DNA from: an uncultured Clostridia bacterium
Lineage (GTDB): Bacteria > Bacillota > Clostridia > Oscillospirales > Acutalibacteraceae
Length of the DNA stretch: 5,911 bases
Assembly (NCBI GenBank): GCA_946535695.1
Contig: CAMNDS010000058.1
Span: 1-5,911, forward strand
Direction of reading: 5' to 3'
Shown here: one piece after another, positions 1 to 5,740 of the stretch
How positions within the stretch are numbered: the first letter of the stretch is position 1
Layout: every line of letters begins with the position of its first letter
The notes under the pieces: model-generated
What the model was told of the DNA's origin: nothing
Databases searched by the model: none
The model's input: only the letters and a program-made list of their open reading frames with translations
Made by a program: the position numbers and the translations under genes

Positions 1-44
1 AATATTTTGTAATTAAATTGTTTACCTGTATATGATAATTATTT

Positions 45-64
45 TTTAATTTTTTACTTATTAT
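45..64 (+). promoter_or_regulatory. Candidate promoter/leader element upstream of the tail tube gene
   Basis: The 20-bp sequence TTTAATTTTTTACTTATTAT ends 20 nt before the ATG of the tail tube gene. An almost identical element, differing only by one extra C after the T run, lies at 3615-3635 and ends 19 nt before the ATG at 3655. The shared sequence and shared spacing suggest a phage promoter or a common leader/translation signal. No sigma70 or Bacteroidota -33/-7 assignment is made. The rest of 1-84 is A/T-rich; a TGA-TAA pair at 33-38 could be the end of an upstream gene, but only about ten codons are visible, so it is not annotated. Confidence 0.4.
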
Positions 65-84
65 AAAATAAAAAAATATATATT

Positions 85-657
85 ATGTTACCGCACATTC
101 AAAATTCTTTAGCCGGACGAGACCGTCTAGATCCTTTATATAAGAACATATTTGAAGTGTATTTTACACTTCCGCAAGCATTAAGAGAAGAGTTCGGACA
201 AGATGAAGCACTTCTCACAGAGCATGTTACATCCATCGAAGGTTTAGAGGCGTTAGATCGTGAACCGGGAGTAGCAGAACAAAAATTTATGGGTACTGAT
301 AGATCGTATTTAAAATCTAAATTAGATTCTACATCCGCGGATATTACTGTACATTTTACTCTCAACTTAAGAAATGGTGTAGATAACTATATTTATAAGT
401 TATTTAAGGCATGGGGTAAATTAAATTATGATATTATTACCGGCGAAAAGTCATTAAAGAAAGATTATACAGCCGATTGGTTAAGGATATCTATCGGTAA
501 TAGAGCTGGAGATATTTATCGAGAGATTATCTTCAAAGATGTTATCATGAATGAAGGTTCCGACGGAATGAGTAATTCATATAGCTACGACGAAGATACT
601 ATTTTTGATCTAACAGTTAAGTTCCGCTCAGATTGGTGGGATGAGACGAACCTTTAA
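85..657 (+). CDS. T4 gp19-like tail tube protein
   Basis: Predicted 190-residue tail tube subunit, which would stack as hexamers to form the inner tube of a contractile tail. The N-terminal NIFEVYFTLP (21-30) matches the N-x-FEV-x-hydrophobic strand that opens gp19-type tube proteins. A central region with 'FMGTDRSYL' and strand 'ITVHFTLNL' (87-95) resembles the gp19 'GDRTFDDWTVT' segment. 'LFKAWGKL' fits the helix, 'IYREIIFKDVIMNE' the late strand, and the closing 'FDLTVKFRSDWWDE' (174-187) parallels the family's terminal 'FEVTLALDYWE'. Length is close to the ~160 residues of T4 gp19, with insertions. The ATG at 85 is the first in frame, placed after an A/T leader without a Shine-Dalgarno sequence. 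It is followed 24 nt later by a hairpin terminator, so this appears to be the last or only gene of its transcript. A tail sheath gene would be expected just upstream, outside the window. The assignment is by motif pattern, not by a search. Confidence 0.8.
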   Translation: MLPHIQNSLAGRDRLDPLYKNIFEVYFTLPQALREEFGQDEALLTEHVTSIEGLEALDREPGVAEQKFMGTDRSYLKSKLDSTSADITVHFTLNLRNGVDNYIYKLFKAWGKLNYDIITGEKSLKKDYTADWLRISIGNRAGDIYREIIFKDVIMNEGSDGMSNSYSYDEDTIFDLTVKFRSDWWDETNL

Positions 658-681
658 TTTTTAGTTTTTACATAATTTTTT

Positions 682-712
682 AGAAGAGATCCCTAAAGAT
701 CTCTTCTTTTTT
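682..712 (+). terminator. Rho-independent terminator after the tail tube gene
   Basis: Arms AGAAGAGATC (682-691) and GATCTCTTCT (698-707) form a perfect 10-bp stem with the 6-nt loop CCTAAA, followed by a run of six T (707-712). It starts 24 nt after the tail tube stop codon and is a textbook intrinsic terminator on the plus strand. Confidence 0.85.
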
Positions 713-716
713 GCTA

Positions 717-724
717 TATAAATA
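717..724 (+). promoter_or_regulatory. TATAAATA box, possible T4-type late promoter
   Basis: TATAAATA, the consensus late-promoter box of T4, occurs immediately after the terminator and 37 nt before the ATG of the broken gene at 762. The same octamer also appears by chance inside coding regions of this AT-rich window (for example around 3121 and 4589), so only its position argues for function. Confidence 0.2.
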
Positions 725-761
725 TGTAAAAAGAATAATATTTATTTTAAAATTAGTTCAT

Positions 762-1100
762 ATGACGAACAGTTACATGAAAAAATTCTAATCTGCTGGA
801 TGATTCAAAATCGGTTAAAGGACAATTAGTACATGTATTTATCAATCGCATATTTAGTTCTATTCAATCGGGAACAATTTTATTTTAACTTCACCTCAAA
901 AAGTTAAAATAGATGGAGAAATAGCCGAATATAAAGGTCCTTGTAGTAAATATTGGTATATTACTGATAGAAAATCTGGATTTACAACGAAATATCAAAC
1001 ACACCCGGATGATAGATGGTTTCCTGTTTTACCGGATGAATGTCCTATACCTACGATTATAGCCAAAGATGTTCGTGGGATTTTTACTTTATATAATTGA
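762..1100 (+). pseudogene. Frameshifted remnant of a ~113-codon phage gene of unknown function
   Basis: No single open frame spans this stretch, but one protein can be read by switching frame twice. From ATG 762 the frame reads MTNSYMKKF and stops at TAA 789-791. The +1 frame is open from 781 to 885 and reads NLLDDSKSVKGQLVHVF, then INRIFSSIQSGTILF, with TAA at 886-888. The original frame is then open to TGA 1098-1100, reading LTSPQKVKIDGEIAEY, KGPCSKYWYITDRKSGF, and on to an end in DVRGIFTLYN. The breaks sit at an A6 run (780-785) and at short T runs (878-886), and the two shifts cancel, so total length stays a multiple of three. Charged residues, W/Y pairs and codon choice resemble a real protein. 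I do not recognise the family. It could be a decayed gene or an intact gene carrying two homopolymer sequencing errors. The flanking hairpins isolate it as its own unit. Confidence 0.6.
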
Positions 1101-1128
1101 TTATTTTCTTTCAGTGATAAAATTACAT

Positions 1129-1153
1129 AAAAAGAGGAGATCCGATCTCCTCT
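1129..1153 (-). terminator. Terminator of the minus-strand ATPase gene, possibly bidirectional
   Basis: AGAGGAGATC (1133-1142) and GATCTCCTCT (1144-1153) are perfect inverted repeats, best folded as an 8-10 bp stem with a small loop around TCCGA. Read on the minus strand, the stem begins 27 nt after the ATPase stop codon and runs into a five-T tract (1133-1129). On the plus strand the following AATTATTTT is a weaker U tract, so it may also stop transcription from the broken gene ending at 1100. Confidence 0.75.
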
Positions 1154-1180
1154 AATTATTTTATGTTAAAATAGATCCTT

Positions 1181-3019
1181 TTAAGCCATTGCAGGTCGTC
1201 CATTAACGGTAGTAGAAGCAAATATATTTTTATATTTCGCAGCTATCTTTTTAATAGCCGGTCTATAGTTTGGAAGATCCTCACAACTCTTATATCCGTA
1301 TTTTTGTAATATAGGTTTCATCGTATCGTTAAGCATACGTTGTTTTTCTGCATCCGAATTATCGTAAACAAATCTGGCATTATATATGTCTTCTTTTGCG
1401 TAATCCGGAAGTACATCTGCATATACGTTTTTAAAGATATTAAATACATAAGCTGCTAATTGATCGTTGTTACTATCCACTGCCCAAGTAGCTAAATTAT
1501 CAAATTCTTTTTCTGTAGGAAGATTCTTACCACCATGTGCACATATAATCATTTGAGCTAACGGAAGAGCTATTTTTCTCAAATCTTTAGCATCGATTTT
1601 TAGTCCTTTTCCACCATTTTTCCATACTGATTCAACGGCGTCGTCGAAATTACCAATTCGTTTAATAATAGTTAAGAATCCATAAAACGCATCAACAGCT
1701 GCAGCGGGAACATATTTATTAAGAACCCTCTTAAGTATATTTTCCGGGATATCTAACAAACCAAATCCCTCAAGTTCACCGGTATGATAACGATTAGCTA
1801 ATTCCTCCATCGCATTAGTCCAAGCTCTAGGTGTACACATTAGTTTTGTATCTACAACATCACCAGAAGCTGTCTCATTAGGATCCATATAATAGAACTT
1901 ACCTCCAGAGAACTCTTCTGTTTCCGGCATCGATAACCATTGTAATAATAACGGCGATATATAATTTTGTTTTTCCGCCCAATTCATCCATGTTTTAGCC
2001 GTCGGTTCATAATATATATGCGCGAATCGATTAGATAATGCATTACCGATAGTTGTTTGACCGGCTAATTCATCTTCATCACGGTTAGAAGCGCATATAA
2101 TCCTCCAACCCGAACCTAAATTGAATCCATTAAATATTTTTTCATTAATGAGGGGAAGAATAACATTTAATACTTGCGGAGTAGCACGAGATAACTCATC
2201 GACAAATAATAAACCCTTACCGCACGCTTCATCAGCTTGACGGTCTAATTCGGCGTCTCCCGTCGGTTTCCATACGGGCAACCAAGTCTTAGGAACATCA
2301 TCGGCTCTTTGTCCGTTCTCGGTAGTTACATACATAGGAAGTGTAAAGTTATCTGGAGTTTCGTTAGAAAGAGTCTTACATATAAGTTTAAAATCTCTAA
2401 AGTCTTCATACTCCTTAAGAATCTCTCGTAATATAGCTGTTTTACCTATGCCTGGAGCTCCCCATATCATCAAAGGTGCACCTTTAGGATTAGAAATTGC
2501 ATATCTAATTTCATCTTTCAGTTCCTTATCGTCGCAAATCTTATTATATTTAGCTTGCGGATCTTCAGACCCGATTTTTACTTCGTTAATAGGTATTTCT
2601 TTTTCTTGCGATTCTTTGATTAATTGATTCCAATATTGAATACTATTACCAGATCCGTACATCTTATAAGCATCTTTAGTATTCGTTTTTAATCCAGTTA
2701 ATTTCTCACCTTCTTTATCCATTTTAATAAACGTACTGCTCTTATCAATGGCACCTTCTTTATACGCCAATCCACATGTTTCTCCTCCGACTGTAGGCAG
2801 TAACTTACCATCACTTGCTATTGGGATAAGATAATATTTAAATTTAGCATATACGTTTTTTATACCTTGAATAATTTTATCGGCAACTTTACCAATTCCT
2901 TCTTTAGCTTGATTGTAAAGATTTAGTAATTTTTCTTTTAAACCTTCTTCAATTAAACTTTCATTGACTCTATCCATCATAGAATGTTCGTCAATATATA
3001 AATCACTAATATTTTTCAT
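1181..3019 (-). CDS. MoxR-like AAA+ ATPase with long N-terminal extension
   Basis: A 612-residue AAA+ ATPase of the MoxR/dynein-related type, which uses ATP hydrolysis to remodel protein complexes and normally acts with a VWA-domain or DUF2201 partner. Visible motifs are Walker A GAPGIGKT (187-194), Walker B LLFVDE (270-275), sensor 1 CASN (309-312), arginine finger in SNRF (R331) and sensor 2 in CTPRAW (R398). 'SRATPQVLNVILPLINEKIF' (277-296) is the MoxR-style helix after Walker B. All key residues are present, so it should be active. Residues 1 to about 165 precede the ATPase and are unusual: an amphipathic, Lys/Glu-rich helical stretch (13-60), then YLIPIASDGKLLPTVGG (63-79) and a charged linker. 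Residues after 400 form a helical lid and an unassigned C-terminal region of about 200 residues. It is the only minus-strand gene, with its own divergent promoter region and terminator. The likely partner peptidase is at 5067-5738. The start is the first ATG after a poly-T/A leader. Confidence 0.88.
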   Translation of the reverse strand: MKNISDLYIDEHSMMDRVNESLIEEGLKEKLLNLYNQAKEGIGKVADKIIQGIKNVYAKFKYYLIPIASDGKLLPTVGGETCGLAYKEGAIDKSSTFIKMDKEGEKLTGLKTNTKDAYKMYGSGNSIQYWNQLIKESQEKEIPINEVKIGSEDPQAKYNKICDDKELKDEIRYAISNPKGAPLMIWGAPGIGKTAILREILKEYEDFRDFKLICKTLSNETPDNFTLPMYVTTENGQRADDVPKTWLPVWKPTGDAELDRQADEACGKGLLFVDELSRATPQVLNVILPLINEKIFNGFNLGSGWRIICASNRDEDELAGQTTIGNALSNRFAHIYYEPTAKTWMNWAEKQNYISPLLLQWLSMPETEEFSGGKFYYMDPNETASGDVVDTKLMCTPRAWTNAMEELANRYHTGELEGFGLLDIPENILKRVLNKYVPAAAVDAFYGFLTIIKRIGNFDDAVESVWKNGGKGLKIDAKDLRKIALPLAQMIICAHGGKNLPTEKEFDNLATWAVDSNNDQLAAYVFNIFKNVYADVLPDYAKEDIYNARFVYDNSDAEKQRMLNDTMKPILQKYGYKSCEDLPNYRPAIKKIAAKYKNIFASTTVNGRPAMA

Positions 3020-3073
3020 GAAAAAAATTATTTTTCTTTAATAATAATTTATATATAAATATATTTATATTAT
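3020..3073. promoter_or_regulatory. Divergent promoter region with an 18-bp perfect palindrome
   Basis: These 54 bp separate the start codons of the minus-strand ATPase and the plus-strand resolvase and must hold both 5' leaders unless transcription enters from elsewhere. The sequence is entirely A/T apart from one C. ATATAAATATATTTATAT (3053-3070) is a perfect palindrome made of two back-to-back TATAAATA boxes (3054-3061 on plus, 3069-3062 on minus), resembling the T4 late-promoter box. It lies only 3 nt before the resolvase ATG, which would give a nearly leaderless transcript in that direction. A weak partial match to the T-rich elements at 45 and 3615 (TTTTTCTTTAATAATAA, 3031-3047) is also present. 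The promoter role is inferred from geometry. Confidence 0.4.
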
Positions 3074-3619
3074 ATGACTACTATAGGCTTAGATTTATCA
3101 ATTAATTCAACAGGTATATGTATAAATATAGATAACCAAATATTTGATTATTATATTATAACGCCGAAATTAACAAAAAAACAACAATTATTTTCCCATA
3201 AACATGTGAAACTCATCACGTATGATAAAGTTATACCAGAAGGAGAGTATTCGGATAAAGAGTTTACTAAAACATTTAATATCAATAAAATAGTTATCGA
3301 AATAGAAAATGTTATTTTAAAGTACTCTCCGGATTTTGTTAATATCGAAGGAGTTAGTTTTGGAAGCACAGGTTCTGCAGCATTAATCGATTTGTCAGGA
3401 TTAAACTATATGGTTCGTAGAATGTTAATTGAACATGATATTAAATTTCAAATTATCTCTCCTACACAGAATAAGAAATTTGCAACAGGAAATGGATCCG
3501 CAGAAAAAGATATCATGATAGATGCATGGAAGAAACTTGATAAAAATATATCTAATATAAAAGATATCAAAATCGATGATTTAGCGGATAGCTATTTTTT
3601 ATCTCGATTTATCATTTAA
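3074..3619 (+). CDS. RuvC-like Holliday junction resolvase
   Basis: A 181-residue RNase H-fold nuclease of the RuvC superfamily, expected to cut four-way and branched DNA made during phage replication and recombination so that DNA can be packaged. The opening strand IGLDLSINSTG (4-14) carries the first catalytic Asp (D7). VNIEG (89-93) provides the catalytic Glu (E92). The loop 'KKFATGNGSAEKD' (134-146) matches the K-x-x-x-G-x-G-x-A-x-K signature of phage and poxvirus RuvC-like enzymes. IDDLADSYFL (167-176) supplies the C-terminal D-x-x-D pair (D169, D172). The length is typical of compact resolvases, and all four acidic residues are in place. The ATG at 3074 is the natural start because the GLD strand follows directly. 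It is transcribed divergently from the ATPase and leads into the next gene after 35 nt with no terminator. The family is clear; whether it cuts junctions strictly or debranches more broadly is not. Confidence 0.88.
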   Translation: MTTIGLDLSINSTGICINIDNQIFDYYIITPKLTKKQQLFSHKHVKLITYDKVIPEGEYSDKEFTKTFNINKIVIEIENVILKYSPDFVNIEGVSFGSTGSAALIDLSGLNYMVRRMLIEHDIKFQIISPTQNKKFATGNGSAEKDIMIDAWKKLDKNISNIKDIKIDDLADSYFLSRFII

Positions 3620-3635
3620 TTTTTTCACTTATTAT
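3615..3635 (+). promoter_or_regulatory. Second copy of the T-rich candidate promoter element
   Basis: This matches the element at 45-64 base for base except for one extra C after the T run. It ends 19 nt before the ATG at 3655, against 20 nt at the first copy. It overlaps the stop codon of the resolvase gene (3617-3619). If it is a promoter, the cluster beginning at 3655 is transcribed independently of the resolvase and in step with the tail tube gene. A role in translation initiation is equally possible. Confidence 0.4.
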
Positions 3636-3654
3636 TTAAATAATAACTAAAATA

Positions 3655-4380
3655 ATGAAAACTACGGAAACAGCAAGCAATATAATCACTAATGCATTTA
3701 ATAAATGGGCGGATAAAAAATGGTTTCAAGCCTTAGTGGTGATAGTAGTAATATATCTTCTAGCAGCGCCTATTTTAGGCCCTATATTAAGTGGAATGAT
3801 TCAACAAGATTCGATGCCCACAACGATAACTCAAACACTAGATGAACGAGATAAAAACGCTAGAGAGCAACATAAGTTAAACTTTGAAAGTTCGAGACAA
3901 GCATATGCGCTCGCGAAACATAAGATGCAAGATTATATCATTCCTACACAGTCCGAGTATATATTTTTAATTGAATATCATAATGGTTCCGAAAATGTAA
4001 TAACGGGGATACAATTTTGTCGATTTGATATGACTATTGAAGTATCAGCTGATAAAAATGCGTATATACCAGTAGAAAAATTTAGAGATGATATTGTTGC
4101 AAGGTACGATTTATTGCTTTCTGAAGAATTAGCGAAAAATAAAATATTATACTATACTAGTAAAGAATTTGAAGTTGTCGATAAATACTTAGCATATCAA
4201 TTAACATATGTTAATGCCAAATCATACGCAATGGTTAACTTAAAAGATAAAACAGGAAAAATATTCGGATCGTTATTATGCATATCTACTGATAATGAAA
4301 ATATAGATTTATTAATGGTTCGAGAATTAGGAATTGAATTAGAAGATATTTTTAATACAAATATATATGTTGAAAAATGA
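3655..4380 (+). CDS. Single-pass membrane protein with GAF-like domain, candidate T4 T-type holin
   Basis: A 241-residue protein. Residues 1-23 form a polar, amphipathic head (ITNAFNKWADKKW), followed by one strongly hydrophobic segment at about 24-47 (ALVVIVVIYLLAAPILGPIL). A charged, probably coiled-coil linker (63-92, with DERDKNAREQHKLNFES) leads to a soluble alpha/beta domain (95-235). That domain has a GAF/PAS-like look: YIFLIEYHNGSENV near its start and AMVNLKDKTGKIFGSLLCIS (192-211) near its end. The order short N-terminal head, one transmembrane helix, 'ER-x-AR-FES' coiled linker, globular domain is that of the T4 holin T (218 residues), whose C-terminal domain is periplasmic and senses the antiholin RI. 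The resemblance is architectural with only short sequence echoes, so holin function is an inference. An alternative is a membrane-anchored sensor or virion protein. Its stop overlaps the start of the next gene (ATGA, 4377-4380), indicating coupled translation. The T-rich element at 3615-3635 may drive it. Confidence 0.55.
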   Translation: MKTTETASNIITNAFNKWADKKWFQALVVIVVIYLLAAPILGPILSGMIQQDSMPTTITQTLDERDKNAREQHKLNFESSRQAYALAKHKMQDYIIPTQSEYIFLIEYHNGSENVITGIQFCRFDMTIEVSADKNAYIPVEKFRDDIVARYDLLLSEELAKNKILYYTSKEFEVVDKYLAYQLTYVNAKSYAMVNLKDKTGKIFGSLLCISTDNENIDLLMVRELGIELEDIFNTNIYVEK

Positions 4381-4718
4381 ATACAATAAGTAATATACAG
4401 AAATTTTTACAAACGATTGATATCAAAGAACGTTTTAAAAATAGTATTTATAATATTATTGAATCTTACAGTATTCAAGGTAATATATTTACTATGGATT
4501 GTAACGGAAATGTTTTAGAAATGATATCTGGTTATTTCGTAGAAGAAAAAGAATACGATAATTTAAACGAGTGTGTAAAAGATATGAATATAAATAAACA
4601 AGCAATCCGCATAATAGAAGATAAATTTATATTAGGTACTCTGGAGCAACAACTCAGTTTATGCGATGAAAATAAAAAAGTTATCGATATTCAATATTTG
4701 CAATATATAAGAGAATAA
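4377..4718 (+). CDS. Small protein of unknown function, coupled to the holin-like gene
   Basis: A 113-residue soluble protein that I do not recognise. It starts within the stop of the preceding gene (ATGA overlap) and ends one base into the next start (TAATG, 4716-4720), so it lies in a tightly coupled translational unit. Predicted features are an N-terminal amphipathic helical stretch (1-32), a strand-turn-strand GNIFTMDCNGNVLEMISGYF (35-54) and an acidic, helical C-terminal half. It has no transmembrane segment, signal peptide or cysteine cluster (only three scattered Cys). Because it is coupled to a possible holin, a regulator of that protein is conceivable, but it lacks the signal or anchor sequence that a T4 RI-type periplasmic antiholin would need. 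It is visibly very AT-rich, with Ile, Asn and Lys abundant, like its neighbours. It is confidently coding because of the overlaps and the uninterrupted frame. Confidence 0.75.
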   Translation: MNTISNIQKFLQTIDIKERFKNSIYNIIESYSIQGNIFTMDCNGNVLEMISGYFVEEKEYDNLNECVKDMNINKQAIRIIEDKFILGTLEQQLSLCDENKKVIDIQYLQYIRE

Positions 4719-5062
4719 TGAAAATTTTTAATATACCATATATTCAACCATTAGCCCCCACCGCAAGTTTAAATTTATTTTCAACTTCTAATAAGAAAAG
4801 TTTAGAGTTTAATATTAAGAATATACTTAAGGAAGCATATAAGTCAACATTTATATACGGAGAGTCCGGCGAAGATGGAGAACAGATGGCTGAAAATTTC
4901 GCTTTAACGGCAGCTGGACCTTTAGCAGATACTATTGACGAGTATATACAAAAATATATAAAATCCCAAATGATACAAATTATTCCGAAGACATTAATCG
5001 CAGGACCTGTACCAGTAACCGGTTCTATTTCGACCGCTTCGGGGGATGTAATTATAATATAA
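4718..5062 (+). CDS. Conserved-looking small phage protein, possibly structural
   Basis: A 114-residue protein with no family I can name. The middle has a helical segment rich in small residues, MAENFALTAAGPLADTIDEY (57-76), then IQKYIKSQMI and a Pro/Gly/Thr-rich C-terminal tail, IAGPVPVTGSISTASGDVII (94-113), that looks like beta strands. The arrangement 'FA-x-x-AA-x-PLAD-x-I-x-x-YI' followed by a 'TG-x-(I/V)-(S/T)' tail resembles small uncharacterised proteins encoded near head and tail genes of large myoviruses; this is recalled from pattern, not searched. It has no transmembrane helix or signal peptide. The ATG at 4718 overlaps the preceding TAA by one base, and the next gene starts 4 nt after its stop, so it is in the middle of the coupled cluster. 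Confidence 0.75.
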   Translation: MKIFNIPYIQPLAPTASLNLFSTSNKKSLEFNIKNILKEAYKSTFIYGESGEDGEQMAENFALTAAGPLADTIDEYIQKYIKSQMIQIIPKTLIAGPVPVTGSISTASGDVIII

Positions 5063-5066
5063 AATT

Positions 5067-5738
5067 ATGTTTATAAATGAAAAATTAAGAGAAGTTAAAC
5101 GCTGGGAAGACTATGATACTATTAAATGTCCGAACGGCCAGGTGATAGATATGCAAAAGCTTCTCGACGATATGGAGCGTGTAAAAGTAGCTTTAGTACA
5201 TTTAGAACCATTCTTAGGATCAATGGTTAATAGAATTCGTTATATTTATACATTTAAAGTTAAAACTCAAGCGACAGACGGATATAATATATTTGTTAAT
5301 CCTCAATTCACTTATAATCTTGATTTTGAACAAAAAGTATTTGTTCTTGGTCATGAAATTATGCATTGTATAATGGATCATTTAAGACGAGGCAAACAAG
5401 CAGGGCATAATCCGCAAAAATCTAATATAGCCGCTGATTATGAAGTTAATAGTTCTTTAGTTGATTTGGGTTTTACTACAGAAAATATAGTTAAAAAATC
5501 TAAAGCTTTATTTGATCATAAATATGACGGAATGGCATACGAACAGATATATGCTCGTAATCCTTCTAATCCTACACAAGGCTATCAATCAAATTCTAGT
5601 CAGTCCAAACAAGCCGAACAAAATCAAGGACAACGGGGAAGTGATAGCGGGAATCAAAATCAAAAACGTTCAAAGGAATACGTCGATGGATGGAATCAAG
5701 CTATGAAAGATTATAAAGCAGGTAAAATAAAAATATAA
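5067..5738 (+). CDS. DUF2201-type HExxH metallopeptidase lacking the VWA half
   Basis: A 223-residue putative zinc metallopeptidase, resembling the N-terminal domain of DUF2201/VWA-like proteins that work with MoxR ATPases. The zinc motif is GHEIMHCIMDH (95-105), with H96, E97 and H100 as ligands and catalytic base. NIAADYEVNSSL (120-131) is the family's 'N-x-A-x-D-x-x-(I/V)-N' segment and would supply the third ligand, D124. MAYEQIY (156-162) matches the short 'EEIY' helix that usually follows. After about 165 the chain becomes a Gln/Ser/Asn/Gly-rich linker and ends in KEYVDGWNQAMKDYKAGKI (203-221). Full-length DUF2201 proteins run to about 400 residues with a C-terminal VWA-like domain that is not here. 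The stop is clean and followed 2 nt later by another start, so this looks like a real shorter gene, not a frameshift. The natural partner is the ATPase encoded on the opposite strand. Its substrate is unknown. The start is ATG 5067, with no Shine-Dalgarno sequence. Confidence 0.8.
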   Translation: MFINEKLREVKRWEDYDTIKCPNGQVIDMQKLLDDMERVKVALVHLEPFLGSMVNRIRYIYTFKVKTQATDGYNIFVNPQFTYNLDFEQKVFVLGHEIMHCIMDHLRRGKQAGHNPQKSNIAADYEVNSSLVDLGFTTENIVKKSKALFDHKYDGMAYEQIYARNPSNPTQGYQSNSSQSKQAEQNQGQRGSDSGNQNQKRSKEYVDGWNQAMKDYKAGKIKI

Positions 5739-5740
5739 AT

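Noticed and set aside
99..365. Minus-strand open frame of 88 codons opposite the tail tube gene
   Set aside because: It lies wholly inside the well-supported tail tube gene, shows no motif, and has Ser/Cys-rich composition typical of an antisense shadow.
877..888. Programmed -1 frameshift site in the broken gene
   Set aside because: The in-frame codons ATT-TTA-TTT-TAA do not form an X-XXY-YYZ slippery heptamer, and a single gene needing two different recoding events is improbable.
713..1128. Small RNA, tRNA or CRISPR array in the stretch without an intact gene
   Set aside because: No cloverleaf, repeat-spacer pattern or other RNA fold was seen; the stretch is explained by the broken gene and its flanking terminators.
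3151..3369. Minus-strand open frame of 72 codons opposite the resolvase gene
   Set aside because: Contained in the resolvase coding region with no leader or recognisable domain; its hydrophobic look comes from the complement of Lys/Asn/Ile-rich codons.
5512..5706. Plus-strand alternate-frame open frame of 64 codons inside the metallopeptidase gene
   Set aside because: It overlaps the low-complexity linker in another frame and has no independent start signal.
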